Below, in pieces: positions 26,979 to 35,851 of a stretch of 64,000 nucleotides of DNA. This DNA comes from Streptomyces sp. SID486 (GTDB lineage: Bacteria > Actinomycetota > Actinomycetes > Streptomycetales > Streptomycetaceae). The notes below the pieces were generated by a model. The model saw only the letters and a program-made list of their open reading frames with translations. It searched no databases and had not been told where the DNA came from. The stretch is taken from contig NZ_WWJT01000317.1 of assembly GCF_009865385.1 (NCBI RefSeq), forward strand, positions 30,256 to 94,255. Reading direction: 5' to 3'. The position numbers and the translations under genes are program-made. Each line of letters begins with the position of its first letter. The stretch's first letter is position 1.

Positions 26979-28245
26979 TCAGCGGACGGCTGCGACGCAG
27001 GGTGGTGGTTCGCCGCCGTCGGCGCTGACCGTCGTGGCGACCGTCGGGCCGTCGAGGGCGGTGCTGAGGGTGTCGATGGCCTGGCGCTGGAGGCGGAGCC
27101 TCACATGGGCGCAGACGGTGGCGGTGACGCCTACCTGGGCGTGGCCGAGGAGTTCCTTGATCACGACGAGCTCGACGCCCTGTTCCAGGAGCAGGGTGGC
27201 GGTCGAGTGCCTGAGGTCGTGGAAGCGGATGCGGCGGAGGCCGACCTTGCGGAGAAGCGTGGCGAGGGCACGGGTGAGGTTGGTCGGGTCGATGGGTCGA
27301 CCCTGCGCTGCGGTGAACACGTGTTCGCCGGGTTACCACGAGGCGTCTGCGGCCTCCCACTCTTGCTGCTGCTGTTCGTGGTGAAGCTTCAGCGAGTGGA
27401 GGCAACGGCTGGGAAGGGCGATACGGCGCTCGGAGGCCCGGGTCTGGTGAGCAGCGTGATGAGCCCACCTGCGGCGGCGCCCTGCAAGGTTCGGCTGATC
27501 GCGGCGGTGCCCGCGTCGAGGTTGAGGTCTTCCCGGGTCAGGCCGAGGAGTTCGCCCTTACGGAGTCCGGTGTGGGGGGCGAGTTCGAACAGCGCGTGCA
27601 ACCGGTGTCCGCGCGTGGCCGCGAGGAACTGGCGGGCTTCGTCGGCGGTGAGAGGTTCGAAGCGACGGGGCCGTGGGGTGCCGGGCGGACGTTGCGGGCG
27701 ACGTTGCGCGGGATCTCTTCCTCGCGGACGGCGAGCTCCAGGGCGGACTTGAGCACGGAACGGATGTAGGCGAGCGTCAGGGGAGAGAGCACCTCGTGGC
27801 AGCACTGGCCGGCGGTACAGCAGTGGGGCTCATCGTGCCGGGCGTCGATAACCGAGCGCACAGCACTGGCAGGTGGTGCGGATCTGGTTGAGCCAGGTGC
27901 GGACGTCCTTGGCGATGGGCTTGGCCAGCTTCTTCCTGCCCAGGCCGGGATGAGGTAGCGGTTGACGCAGGCGGTGTAGCGGGTGTGGGTGTTCTCGCGG
28001 AGGTGGTGGTCGGCGACGTTCTCCAGCCAGTACGTCAGGAACGCGGCCACGCTGCCCTGCGCGGACCGAATGGGGAGGCCGCGATTGCTAGCGGCGATCT
28101 TTTCGGTGAGCTTGGGCAGGGCCTTCTTGCAGGTGGTGCCATAAATGCGGATGCGCTTGCGGGTGTTGCCGGGGGCCAGCACGTATCCGGCGCCCCCAGC
28201 GGCCGTCCTCGCGCTGGTAGACGGTTCTCTGAACCAGAACTCGTG
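26979..28245 (-). pseudogene. Decayed tyrosine recombinase (integrase) gene
   Basis: Remains of a phage/AICE-type integrase of about 400 aa spread over three frames on the minus strand. The N-terminal end is recognisable as YQREDGRW, then the SAM-like domain (ENVADHHLRENTHTRY ... YIRSVLKSALELAVREEE, near 27700-28100). The first catalytic arginine region HTGLRKGELLGL is in another frame (about 27530-27560). The C-terminal box HDLRHSTATLLL ... LGHA is in a third frame (26979-27320). A TAA at 27333-27335 interrupts the C-terminal frame. The catalytic tyrosine position reads Cys (TATVCAHV instead of the usual V-Y-A-H-V). Two or more frameshifts, a stop and loss of the nucleophile show that it is dead. 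It marks an old integration event next to the toxin locus. Confidence 0.88.
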
Positions 28246-28272
28246 ATGTCGGGCCTCGCGGGCTGAGGTTTG

Positions 28273-28740
28273 TCAGATGTGGGCCCTGATTTGCCGCACT
28301 GGATGCCCGAGTGCGGCCTCGACGGCGGTCAGTTCCTCGTCGCTGAACCAGGTGCGCTCAGGGTTCCAGATGGCGATCTCGAATCGAGCAAAGCCACAGG
28401 GCCAGTCATAGTCCAGTGCGTCCAGCGAGGTCGCGGTGCCGCAGCAGGGGACCACCACGGCGAGGGTTGCGAAGCCGTCGTCGCAGTGGGCCTCGAGCAG
28501 GTCGCCCCACCACTCGGTGTCGATCGACGCACCGCAGTGGGGACACCCGATCTTCTGCAGATTCTGACCGCAGTCGACGACGGCGAGTGTGTCGTGCCAG
28601 GTGACGTCGATCTCGACGTCGTCGCCGCCGGGGAGCCCGGGGACCAGGTCTTCCACGATCGACGCAGTACGGTCGGCCGCGGCCTGCTCGGGCTGCCAGT
28701 GCGGGTCGGTCGGAATGACGGAGAGGACGTCGTCGCTCAT
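28273..28740 (-). CDS. Hypothetical protein with paired-cysteine motifs
   Basis: A 155-aa cytoplasmic protein that I cannot assign to a named family. Visible features are CPHC near the middle (KIGCPHCGASIDTEWW), a second cysteine pair (VPCCGT), many Asp/Trp residues and a C-terminal helix ELTAVEAALGHPV. The cysteines could hold a zinc ion. I preferred ATG 28740 (MSDDVLSV); an ATG 11 codons earlier at 28773 is also possible, and neither has a strong ribosome site. It stands between the broken integrase and a transposase scrap, so it may be cargo of a lost element. Confidence 0.65.
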   Translation of the reverse strand: MSDDVLSVIPTDPHWQPEQAAADRTASIVEDLVPGLPGGDDVEIDVTWHDTLAVVDCGQNLQKIGCPHCGASIDTEWWGDLLEAHCDDGFATLAVVVPCCGTATSLDALDYDWPCGFARFEIAIWNPERTWFSDEELTAVEAALGHPVRQIRAHI

Positions 28741-29062
28741 GGGCTCACTCGATTCGTCGGGCGGGAACCTCATTCCAGGCGACGCGATGCTACTGATCGC
28801 GCGTGGGGGGGCGGGTTCTCAGCTGGTCACGCGTCGAGGGCCGGCCCGGTGCCGGTGAGGCAGCCGTCGAGCAGTTGGCGTCGATACCGCAGCATCTTGA
28901 GCTTGCGCTTCACGGTCCGGGTGATCTGCCCCAGGTCGGCGGCGGCGAGATTGCCGAGGTCGTGCTTCTGCTCCCCCGCTGGAACACGTCCAACGGGGGA
29001 GATCGACCAACAGCGTCCCGGTGTCCGAGGGCGGTACCTGCGGGCCGCCCGGTGCGCCGGGG
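28741..29062. other. Gene-free remnant region between hypothetical gene and GH92
   Basis: About 320 nt with no intact gene. The only recognisable content is the transposase tail at 28827-28990. The rest looks like decayed element or promoter sequence of the 28273-28740 gene. Confidence 0.5.
28827..28990 (-). pseudogene. C-terminal scrap of a DDE (IS630-like) transposase
   Basis: The minus strand encodes about 50 residues, including KHDLGNLAAADLGQ and LKMLRYRRQLLDGCL, ending at a stop at 28827-28829. This resembles the tail of actinobacterial IS630-type transposases. No start, catalytic triad or terminal repeats are present, and the frame upstream no longer makes sense. The family call rests on the tail pattern only. 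Confidence 0.5.
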
Positions 29063-32000
29063 TCAGGCCGTGGCGAGGGTGAAGACGTGGAGGTCCGTGG
29101 CGCGCGGGAGGGTGACGGCGGCGATCCGTTTGCCGGCCGGGGCCCGGTACGGGGTGGTGGCGAAGACGTACGTCGGCACGGGGTCCCTGTCCGCGCCCGC
29201 GACGTTGCGGTACGCGGTCTTGGCGACGACTTCGTTGCCGTACCGGACGGTGCCGCCGCCACCGCCCATGGTCCAGTCGGTGAAGGACAGGTCGGCGGTG
29301 CCGGTGGTGCCGTCGGTGTAGGTGACGGTCGCTTCGGCCCGCTGGTCGCCGTCGACGGCGCTGCCGATGAAGGACAGCGCGGCTGCGGGGGCGGGCAGCC
29401 GGACGGTCTGGCCGGCGGCGGTGGCGTTGTCGGGGCGGCCGGCCGGTGAGCCGGGCCAGGTGAAGCCGAGGCCGCCGGCCGTGGAGTGCCCGCCCGGGGT
29501 GAGGCCGGCCGCCGCGAGGGCCTGGCGGGAGTAGCTCCAGCCGCCGCCGTCGTAGTCGGCCTCGTCGTGTTCGCCGGTGTCGTCGGAGATGCCCGTGCTG
29601 TCGTAGGCGGCGAGCAGGGTGCCGTGGGCGGCCACGGTGAGCGACACCGGCTGGGCGTAGGAGGAGTCGCCCGAGGTCACGGTGATCCTGACGTCGGCGA
29701 AGCCCTGCTCGGCGTCCCGGGCCGCGGTGAGGGTGATCTCCTGGGCGCCGTCGGTCACGGTGCCCTCGGCCGGGGCGGCGCTCACCCCGGGCGGGGTCTC
29801 CACCCGGAAGCGCACCTCGGGGCCGGTGCCGCCGGTCAGCGACAGCGCCCGGACACCGACCTTCGTGCTGTCCCCCGGGGCGAGGGTGGCCGTGGTGGGG
29901 CCGACCCCGATCTGGTACGGCTGCTCGCCCTCCCGGAACGACGGCGGCGGGCTGTCCGCGCCCCAGCCGCGGTCCGGGACGGAGGACAGGGTGTAGTCGA
30001 GCCGGCCGCCGTCCCGGACGAAGGACGCGGGCAGCCAGGGGCGGTCGGCGGCCCGGCCGTCGACCTTAAGGGACCGGACGTAGGGGGCGTCGGCGGCCGC
30101 TCCGGTGGCGTGGACGGTGATGTCGCCGCCCCGCGGGCGGTGGATCTCGATCCGTTCGAACAGCGGTGAGGCCAGTACCAGTTCGGCACGGGACGGTACC
30201 TGTGGGTACATGCCGAGGGCGGAGAAGACGTACCAGGCGGACATCGCGCCGAGGTCGTCGTTGCCCGGGATGCCGCCGGGCTCGGTGGTCCACAGCTGCC
30301 GCATCGCCGCGCGGACGGTCTCCTGCGTCTTGTAGGGGGCGCCCGCGTAGTCGTACAGGTAGGGGACGTTGATCGACGGCTCGTTGTCCAGCTCGGACTT
30401 GGTGCCGCCGCTGCCGGTGAAGGCCCAGCCGCCGCCGGCGTCGTGGAAGAAGTCGTCCAGCCTGGCCAGTGCCCTGTCCCGGCCGCCCATCGCCGCGAAG
30501 AGGCCCGCCGGGTCGTGCGGGACCATCCAGGTGTACTGGGCGGCCGTGCCCTCGACGAATCCGCTGCCGGTGCCCGGCGTGAAGCCGGGGACCCAGCTGC
30601 CGTCCGCCTTGCGGCCCGCGATGTAGCCGCCGCCCGGATCGGCCGCGACGTCGAAGCTGTTCTGCCACCACTGGGCGCGGCGGGCGAAGGCGGCCGCCGT
30701 GTCCTTCCTCCCCGCCGCGCGGGCGAGCTGGGACAGCGCGAAGTCCGCGGTGGACATCTCCAGGGTCTCGGCGGCCCCGCCCCAGGCGTTGGAGACGGAG
30801 GGCATGTAGTGCAGCTTCAGGTACTTGTCGAGCGAGGGCCGCTGCCCCACCGACAGCACGGGCTTGCCGGCCGGGGAGAGGTCCCCGGCCGTGGGTACGG
30901 TCGCCGCCCGGACGAGCGAGGCGAGGGCGCCTCGCAGGTCGAAGTCCTCGCCGCCGAAGGCGCGGATGCCGGCCAGCGCGGTCGGCGAGGGGTCGCCGTT
31001 CATGACGTGGGTGCCGCTCGCGCCGTGCAGCCAGCGGTCCCAGACACCGCCGTTCTGCCGGGCGAGTTCGTACAGGGACTGCGCGATGTCCGAGCCCGTG
31101 CGCGGGTTCAGCAGGGTCAGCAGCTGCACCTGGTCGCGGTACACGTCCCAGCCGGAGAAGGTGCCGTACTGGGCCCGGTGCCCCCTGCCGACGGTGTGCA
31201 CCCTGCCGTCGGCGCCGCGGTACCGGCCGTCGGCGTCGCTGATGACGTTCGGGTGGAGCAGTGCGTGGTAGAGCGCGGTGTAGAAGGTGGTGCGCTCGGC
31301 GTCCGTGCCGCCGCCGACCCGGACGGCTCCCAGGCGTTCCCGCCAGGCCCGGCGGGCGGCGTCCCGGACGGCGTCGAAGGACCGGCCCGGCGGGTTCTCG
31401 GCGGCCAGGTTGTCCTCGGCGGCCTCCGGGCTGACGTAGGAGATGCCGACCTGGGCGTTCACCGGGCCGTCGCCGGGCGCGAACTCCACGTAGGCGCCCG
31501 CGCCCTTCCCGGCGACGGGCCGTCCGCCCTGCGAGAAGCCGCCGGTCCCGCCGGAGGTGTGCCGGGACCCGGGCTCCAGGTCGCCGTCGTGCCAGGTGCC
31601 GGTGGACGTGAAGGCGCGGTCGAAGCGCGCGGTGAAGTAGAGGGTGTAGTAGGCGCGTCGTCCCTCGGGGTCGAGATAGCCGCAGAAGTTGCCGGAGGTG
31701 ACCGAGCCGGAGATCGTCCGGGTGGCCGGGTCGACGGTGACCGTCGAGTCCTGTGAGCCCACCTCGGAGTTGGCGGTGCGCACGAGCAGGGAGGCGGCCC
31801 TGCCCGCCGGGTAGGCGAAGCGGGCCGAGCCGGTGCGGGCGGTGGCGGTGAGGTCGGCGGTGACGCCGGAGGCCAGGCCCACCTTGTAGTGGCCGGGCTC
31901 GGCGGTCTCGTCGGCGTGGCTGAAGCCGGACGCGTAGACGGCATCGGCGGTGTCGCTCGCCGGTGAGGAGGTGACCTCGCCCGCGTACGGGAAGAACGGG

Positions 32001-32332
32001 ATGTCCCCGCTGCCGCCGGCGCAGCCGGTGCCGGACATGTGGGTGAGGCTGAAACCCCGGATGCGGGTGGCGTCGTACCGGTAGCCGCCCGGGGCGGCGG
32101 TTCTCGTCGCGTCGCCGCGCGTGTTCTCCGGGCTCCAGGAGAGCATGCCGAACGGCACGACGGCGCCCGGGAAGACGTCGCCGCCGTTGCCGGTGCCGAT
32201 CAGCGGGTCGACGTACCCGGTGGGGTCCTCGACGAGGCCGGGTGGTGCGGTGGCCGCCGCGAGGGCGGGAGGGGCGGTGCCGGCGGTCGCCAGAAGCGCG
32301 GCCAGCAGCAGGGACGTGGGTCGGAAACGCAT
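29063..32332 (-). CDS. Secreted GH92 alpha-1,2-mannosidase
   Basis: A second family 92 exo-alpha-mannosidase, 1089 aa, exported by a signal peptide (MRFRPTSLLLAALLATAG, cleavage near ALAA). The GH92 N-domain starts at DPLIGTGNGGDVFPGAVVPFG. The catalytic part shows SGWDVYRDQVQLL, the lid segment and GNDDLGAMSAWYVFSALG, the usual hallmark. A NEW3-like beta domain (about residues 840-920) and an NPCBM-like C-terminal domain (GGWSYSRQALAAAG) follow. I chose ATG 32332 because the signal peptide begins there. The frame reaches 32380 but the extra residues are basic and not a signal. AAGGG lies 7 nt upstream and AGGAGG a little further. It differs in architecture from the GH92 at 10805 (no F5/8 module), so the two likely attack different mannosides. 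Confidence 0.92.
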   Translation of the reverse strand: MRFRPTSLLLAALLATAGTAPPALAAATAPPGLVEDPTGYVDPLIGTGNGGDVFPGAVVPFGMLSWSPENTRGDATRTAAPGGYRYDATRIRGFSLTHMSGTGCAGGSGDIPFFPYAGEVTSSPASDTADAVYASGFSHADETAEPGHYKVGLASGVTADLTATARTGSARFAYPAGRAASLLVRTANSEVGSQDSTVTVDPATRTISGSVTSGNFCGYLDPEGRRAYYTLYFTARFDRAFTSTGTWHDGDLEPGSRHTSGGTGGFSQGGRPVAGKGAGAYVEFAPGDGPVNAQVGISYVSPEAAEDNLAAENPPGRSFDAVRDAARRAWRERLGAVRVGGGTDAERTTFYTALYHALLHPNVISDADGRYRGADGRVHTVGRGHRAQYGTFSGWDVYRDQVQLLTLLNPRTGSDIAQSLYELARQNGGVWDRWLHGASGTHVMNGDPSPTALAGIRAFGGEDFDLRGALASLVRAATVPTAGDLSPAGKPVLSVGQRPSLDKYLKLHYMPSVSNAWGGAAETLEMSTADFALSQLARAAGRKDTAAAFARRAQWWQNSFDVAADPGGGYIAGRKADGSWVPGFTPGTGSGFVEGTAAQYTWMVPHDPAGLFAAMGGRDRALARLDDFFHDAGGGWAFTGSGGTKSELDNEPSINVPYLYDYAGAPYKTQETVRAAMRQLWTTEPGGIPGNDDLGAMSAWYVFSALGMYPQVPSRAELVLASPLFERIEIHRPRGGDITVHATGAAADAPYVRSLKVDGRAADRPWLPASFVRDGGRLDYTLSSVPDRGWGADSPPPSFREGEQPYQIGVGPTTATLAPGDSTKVGVRALSLTGGTGPEVRFRVETPPGVSAAPAEGTVTDGAQEITLTAARDAEQGFADVRITVTSGDSSYAQPVSLTVAAHGTLLAAYDSTGISDDTGEHDEADYDGGGWSYSRQALAAAGLTPGGHSTAGGLGFTWPGSPAGRPDNATAAGQTVRLPAPAAALSFIGSAVDGDQRAEATVTYTDGTTGTADLSFTDWTMGGGGGTVRYGNEVVAKTAYRNVAGADRDPVPTYVFATTPYRAPAGKRIAAVTLPRATDLHVFTLATA

Positions 32333-32482
32333 GACGCGGCCCTTCCTCCTAACGGACGGGTCGCGCACCACAGGTCGCACAAGCCGCAGGGACAGTAGCG
32401 TGCGCCACCGGTACCACGGAAGAGCGCGTACGCCTCGGCAGGCGCGCCACCGGGTTCACCCGGACGGGGCGGGCCAAGTGGG

Positions 32483-32541
32483 TTGACATCGTTGTCGGTT
32501 GAGGCGGTAGAGTCACCTCAGGACCAGATGACAACGATGTC
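32483..32541. promoter_or_regulatory. Twin LacI-type dyads around a plus-strand promoter
   Basis: GACATCGTTGTC (32485-32496) and its reverse complement GACAACGATGTC (32530-32541) are centred 45 nt apart. The first overlaps TTGACA (32483-32488); TAGAGT (32508-32513) lies 19 nt downstream. Both dyads differ by one base from the perfect dyad in front of the GH92 at 10805. Confidence 0.6.
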
Positions 32542-32588
32542 GCGCCGCCCGTCCGTCACACAAGCCGTGTACGTCCAGGCCAACCCCT

Positions 32589-32657
32589 CCGGGCAGGTAC
32601 ACCCACCCCCCTCACCTGCCCGGCTCGCGGACCCGGTGACTCGGCCACCGGGTCCGC
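32589..32657 (+). terminator. Tandem perfect hairpins between promoter and SpoIIE-type gene
   Basis: CCGGGCAGGT/ACCTGCCCGG (32589-32598 with 32614-32623) and GCGGACCCGGTG/CACCGGGTCCGC (32627-32638 with 32646-32657). Together with the plus-strand promoter upstream they would bound a transcript of roughly 130-150 nt, or attenuate read-through into the next gene. Confidence 0.55.
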
Positions 32658-32809
32658 CGGAGCCGTCCGACGCGTCGGCGCGGCCGACGCCGTGACCCGC
32701 GCCGCACCGGGCTGCGGACCGGCCGGAAGGGGTCGAGGGGCGAGCGAAACGTGTCCAGCTCGTGGACGAGCCATAGCCACCTCAAAACCACCAGTGCTAC
32801 AAATACCGC

Positions 32810-35536
32810 ATGTCGGACGCATACGCCCGATTCAGGCGCCTCGCGTGGCGCACCGTGATCGGCAAGAGTCCCCGGAGCGTCGCCGGGCAGGTCTTCCTGC
32901 TCCAGGTGGTGCTGGTGGTGCTGCTCGTCCTCTGCGCCGTCCTCGCCCTCCTCCTGCAGTCCAAGCGGGACACCACCACCGAGGCCAGGCGCCGGTCCAT
33001 AGCCGTCGCGGAGACCTTCGCCCACGCTCCGGGAGTGCTCCAGGCGCTGCGGCTGCCCGAGCCGTCCAAGGTCCTCCAGCCCCTGACGGAGGCCGGGCGC
33101 AAGGCCGCGGGTGTCGACTTCATCGTGGTCATGGACACCCGCGGCATCCGCTACACGCATCCGATCCCCGCCCGGATCGGCGAGCGGTTCGTGGGCAACA
33201 TCGCGCCGTCCCTGGCCGGGCGCGTCTACACCGAGAGCGTGAACGGTCCGCTGGGCCGTGAGGTGCAGGCCACCGTGCCCGTCGACGACGCCCGCGGCAA
33301 GGTGGTCGCCCTGGTCTCCGCGGGGCTGAAGGTCAAGAACGTGACCAGCGCGCTGGACCGGCAGCTGCCCATCATCCTGGGCGCCGGAGCCGTCGCGCTC
33401 GTGGTGTCGACCGGCGGTACGGCTCTGGTGGGCAGGCGGCTGCGGCGGCAGACCCACAGCCTGGCCCCGGACGAGATGTCCCGCATGTACGAGCATCACG
33501 ACACGGTCCTGCACTCGGTGCGCGAGGGCGTGCTCATCATCGACGCCGGCGGCCGGCTGCTGCTCGCCAACGACGAGGCGCGGCGGCTGCTGGAGCTGCC
33601 CGCCGACGTCGAGGGGTGCGTCGTACGGGAGCTGCCGGGCCTCGACCCGGCGACGCTGGAACTGCTCGGCTCCGGCCGGGAGGCCAGCGACGAGGTGCAC
33701 TTCGCCATGGGGCGCCTGCTGGCGGTCAACCAGCGGCCCACGGACCACGCCGGGTGCCCCGGGGGGACCGTCGTCACCCTTCGCGACTCCACCGAGCTGC
33801 AGGCGGTGTCGGGGCGCGCCGAGGCCGCCCGGGAGCGGCTGGAGCTGCTGTACGACGCGGGCCTGTGCATCGGCAGCACCCTGGACGTGGTCCGCACGGC
33901 CGACGAGCTGGCACAGGTCGCGGTCCCCCGCTTCGCCGACTTCGTCACCGTCGACCTGGCGGACCCGGTGCTGCACGGGGACGAACCCGCCCCGACGGCG
34001 ACCGACATGCGGCGGGTCGCCGTGAGCGGCATCCGGGACGACCATCCCCTCTACGAGCAGGGCCGGCTCATCGACTTCCTGCCCTCCACCCCGCAGGCGC
34101 GCGGCTACGACGCGGGACGCGCCGAGCTGGTGACCGACCTGGCGACGGCCGAGGGCTGGCACGCGCAGGACCCGAAGCGGACCCGGCAGATCCTGGACTA
34201 CGGCATCCACTCGCTGATCACCGCTCCGATCCGGGCGCGCGGTGCCGTCCTGGGCATCGCCAACTTCTGGCGTGCCAAGCAGGAACCTTTCGACACGGAG
34301 GAGCTGTCCCTGGCGGAGGAGCTGGTGGCCCGGGCCGCCGTCAGCATCGACAACGCCCGCCGGTACACCCGCGAGCACGCCCTCGCCGTCACCCTGCAGC
34401 GCAGTCTGCTGCCCCGGGCCCTGCCCGAGCAGAACGCCCTCGACGTCGGCTACCGCTATCTGCCGGCGCAGTCGGGGGTGAGCGGGGACTGGTTCGACGT
34501 GATCCCGCTGCCGGGGAGCCGGGTGGCGCTGGTGGTCGGCGACGTGGTGGGGCACGGGCTGCACGCCGCCGCGACGATGGGCCGGCTGCGCACCGCGGTG
34601 CACAACTTCTCCACGCTGGACCTGCCGCCCGACGAGCTGCTCCAGCACCTGGACGACCTCGTCGGCCGCATCGACCAGGACGAGGGCCCGGACCGCCCCG
34701 GGGAGATCATGGGTGCCACCTGCCTGTACGCCATCTACGACCCGGTGACCCGCCGCTGTGTCATGGCCCGGGCCGGGCACCTGGCGCCCGCGCTGGTCGA
34801 GCCCGACGGCAGCGTCACCTTCCCCGACCTGCCGGCCGGTCCCCCGCTGGGCCTGGGCGGGCTGCCGTTCCAGACGGCGGAGCTGGAGCTGGCCGAGGGC
34901 AGCCAGCTCGTGCTCTACACCGACGGTCTCATCGAGGACCGCGCGCGGGACCTGGACGAGGGCATGGAGCTGCTGCGCGGGGCCCTGGCGGGGCACCCGG
35001 GCCGGCCGCCGGAGGAGAGCTGCCGGGCGGTGCTGGAGGAGCTGCTGCCCGAGCGCCCCGGCGACGACGTGGCCCTGCTCATCGCGCGCACCCGGGCGCT
35101 GCCGGCCGGCCGGGTCGCGGACTGGGACGTTCCGCGCGATCCGGCCGCCGTGTCCGGGATGCGCGCCGCCGTCTCGGCCACGCTGGAGGAGTGGGGGCTG
35201 TCCGAGCTGGGCTTCGGCATGGAACTCGTGCTGAGCGAGCTGATCACCAACGCGATCCGCTACGGCTCCGATCCGGTGCATGTGCGGTTGATCCACGACC
35301 GCGCGCTGGTCTGCGAGGTGGCCGACGGCAGCAGCACCTCGCCGCATCTGCGGTACGCCGCGACGACCGACGAGGGAGGCCGGGGTCTGTTCCTGGTGTC
35401 CCAGCTGGCCGAGCGCTGGGGCACCCGGTACACGCCGCACGGCAAGGTGATCTGGGCCGAACTGGCCGTGCCGGACCCCGGGGAGTTCACGGACCCGGCC
35501 GAGTTCCCGGACCTCTCGGCGTTCCCTGACCTGTGA
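32810..35536 (+). CDS. SpoIIE-type PP2C phosphatase with sensor, PAS, GAF and ATPase domains
   Basis: A 908-aa membrane protein that probably dephosphorylates anti-anti-sigma factors in a partner-switching pathway. Order: membrane helix (about 25-50), extracellular single-Cache sensor (about 55-180, VDFIVVMDTRGIRYTHP), second helix (about 183-208), PAS (220-330), GAF (345-515), PP2C/SpoIIE (535-745), HATPase_c_2 anti-sigma kinase-like domain (765-895). In the PP2C part SGDWFDVIPL, GDVVGHG and LYTDGLIE carry the metal-binding aspartates. In the ATPase ELITNAIRYG and DEGGRGLFLV are the N and G boxes. Having kinase-like and phosphatase domains in one chain is a Streptomyces hallmark. The ATG at 32810 has no Shine-Dalgarno site, so the start is uncertain or the mRNA leaderless. 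It is monocistronic. Confidence 0.92.
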   Translation: MSDAYARFRRLAWRTVIGKSPRSVAGQVFLLQVVLVVLLVLCAVLALLLQSKRDTTTEARRRSIAVAETFAHAPGVLQALRLPEPSKVLQPLTEAGRKAAGVDFIVVMDTRGIRYTHPIPARIGERFVGNIAPSLAGRVYTESVNGPLGREVQATVPVDDARGKVVALVSAGLKVKNVTSALDRQLPIILGAGAVALVVSTGGTALVGRRLRRQTHSLAPDEMSRMYEHHDTVLHSVREGVLIIDAGGRLLLANDEARRLLELPADVEGCVVRELPGLDPATLELLGSGREASDEVHFAMGRLLAVNQRPTDHAGCPGGTVVTLRDSTELQAVSGRAEAARERLELLYDAGLCIGSTLDVVRTADELAQVAVPRFADFVTVDLADPVLHGDEPAPTATDMRRVAVSGIRDDHPLYEQGRLIDFLPSTPQARGYDAGRAELVTDLATAEGWHAQDPKRTRQILDYGIHSLITAPIRARGAVLGIANFWRAKQEPFDTEELSLAEELVARAAVSIDNARRYTREHALAVTLQRSLLPRALPEQNALDVGYRYLPAQSGVSGDWFDVIPLPGSRVALVVGDVVGHGLHAAATMGRLRTAVHNFSTLDLPPDELLQHLDDLVGRIDQDEGPDRPGEIMGATCLYAIYDPVTRRCVMARAGHLAPALVEPDGSVTFPDLPAGPPLGLGGLPFQTAELELAEGSQLVLYTDGLIEDRARDLDEGMELLRGALAGHPGRPPEESCRAVLEELLPERPGDDVALLIARTRALPAGRVADWDVPRDPAAVSGMRAAVSATLEEWGLSELGFGMELVLSELITNAIRYGSDPVHVRLIHDRALVCEVADGSSTSPHLRYAATTDEGGRGLFLVSQLAERWGTRYTPHGKVIWAELAVPDPGEFTDPAEFPDLSAFPDL

Positions 35537-35573
35537 CGCACCCGGATCCGTGACGCACCAGGGCCGCTCAGCA

Positions 35574-35613
35574 GCCGTGGCCTGCCGCGGTCGGTCACGC
35601 GGGAGGCCACGGC
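35574..35613. terminator. 10-bp hairpin between convergent genes
   Basis: GCCGTGGCCT (35574-35583) pairs with AGGCCACGGC (35604-35613) with a 20-nt loop, between the SpoIIE-type gene and the DUF4287 gene. Confidence 0.55.
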
Positions 35614-35638
35614 CACCTCTGCCGGGGCCGGACTCGGT

Positions 35639-35851
35639 TCATCTTCCGCTGTCCTCGGCGAGGGTGTGCGCGACGAGCGCGTTGGCGTGGCCGTGGCCCA
35701 GGCCGTGCTCGGTCTTGAGCCAGGAGACGAGCTCCATGTGCCGGGTCAGGGGTGAGGCGCGGATGAGGTCCTTCCACTCGGCGATCGGACGGCCGTACTT
35801 CTTCTCGATCGAGGGGAAGTAGGCGGCGGGGCCCTTCACTGGTTCGGTCAT
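35639..35851 (-). CDS. DUF4287 small protein
   Basis: A 70-aa protein covering the DUF4287 family: YFPSIEKKYGRPIAEWKDLIR, then HMELVSWLKTEHGLGHGHANALVAH. Members often occur alone or fused to DUF5655, and the biochemical role is unknown. The ATG at 35851 overlaps the stop of the preceding 55-codon frame in an ATGA junction, and it has no ribosome site of its own. Its translation therefore probably depends on that upstream frame. It diverges from the TetR gene. Confidence 0.82.
   Translation of the reverse strand: MTEPVKGPAAYFPSIEKKYGRPIAEWKDLIRASPLTRHMELVSWLKTEHGLGHGHANALVAHTLAEDSGR

Larger units (their letters stand above)
32333..32809. other. Promoter-rich intergenic region GH92 / SpoIIE-type gene
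   Basis: No gene supported in 477 nt. It holds two operator-like dyads 45 nt apart, a TTGACA/TAGAGT pair on the plus strand, and two perfect hairpins. A 56-codon open frame from ATG 32528 lies between them but has no recognisable family and no ribosome site. Confidence 0.6.

Noticed and set aside
27105..27752. Plus-strand frame over the integrase remnant
   Set aside because: The minus strand carries clear recombinase motifs; the plus reading has none.
32483..32695. 70-codon frame in the SpoIIE upstream region
   Set aside because: No ribosome site, runs through two hairpins, no family; noted only as a feature of the region.
32612..35440. 942-codon minus-strand frame opposite the SpoIIE-type gene
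   Set aside because: Gln/Val/Arg-rich antisense frame without any recognisable domain.
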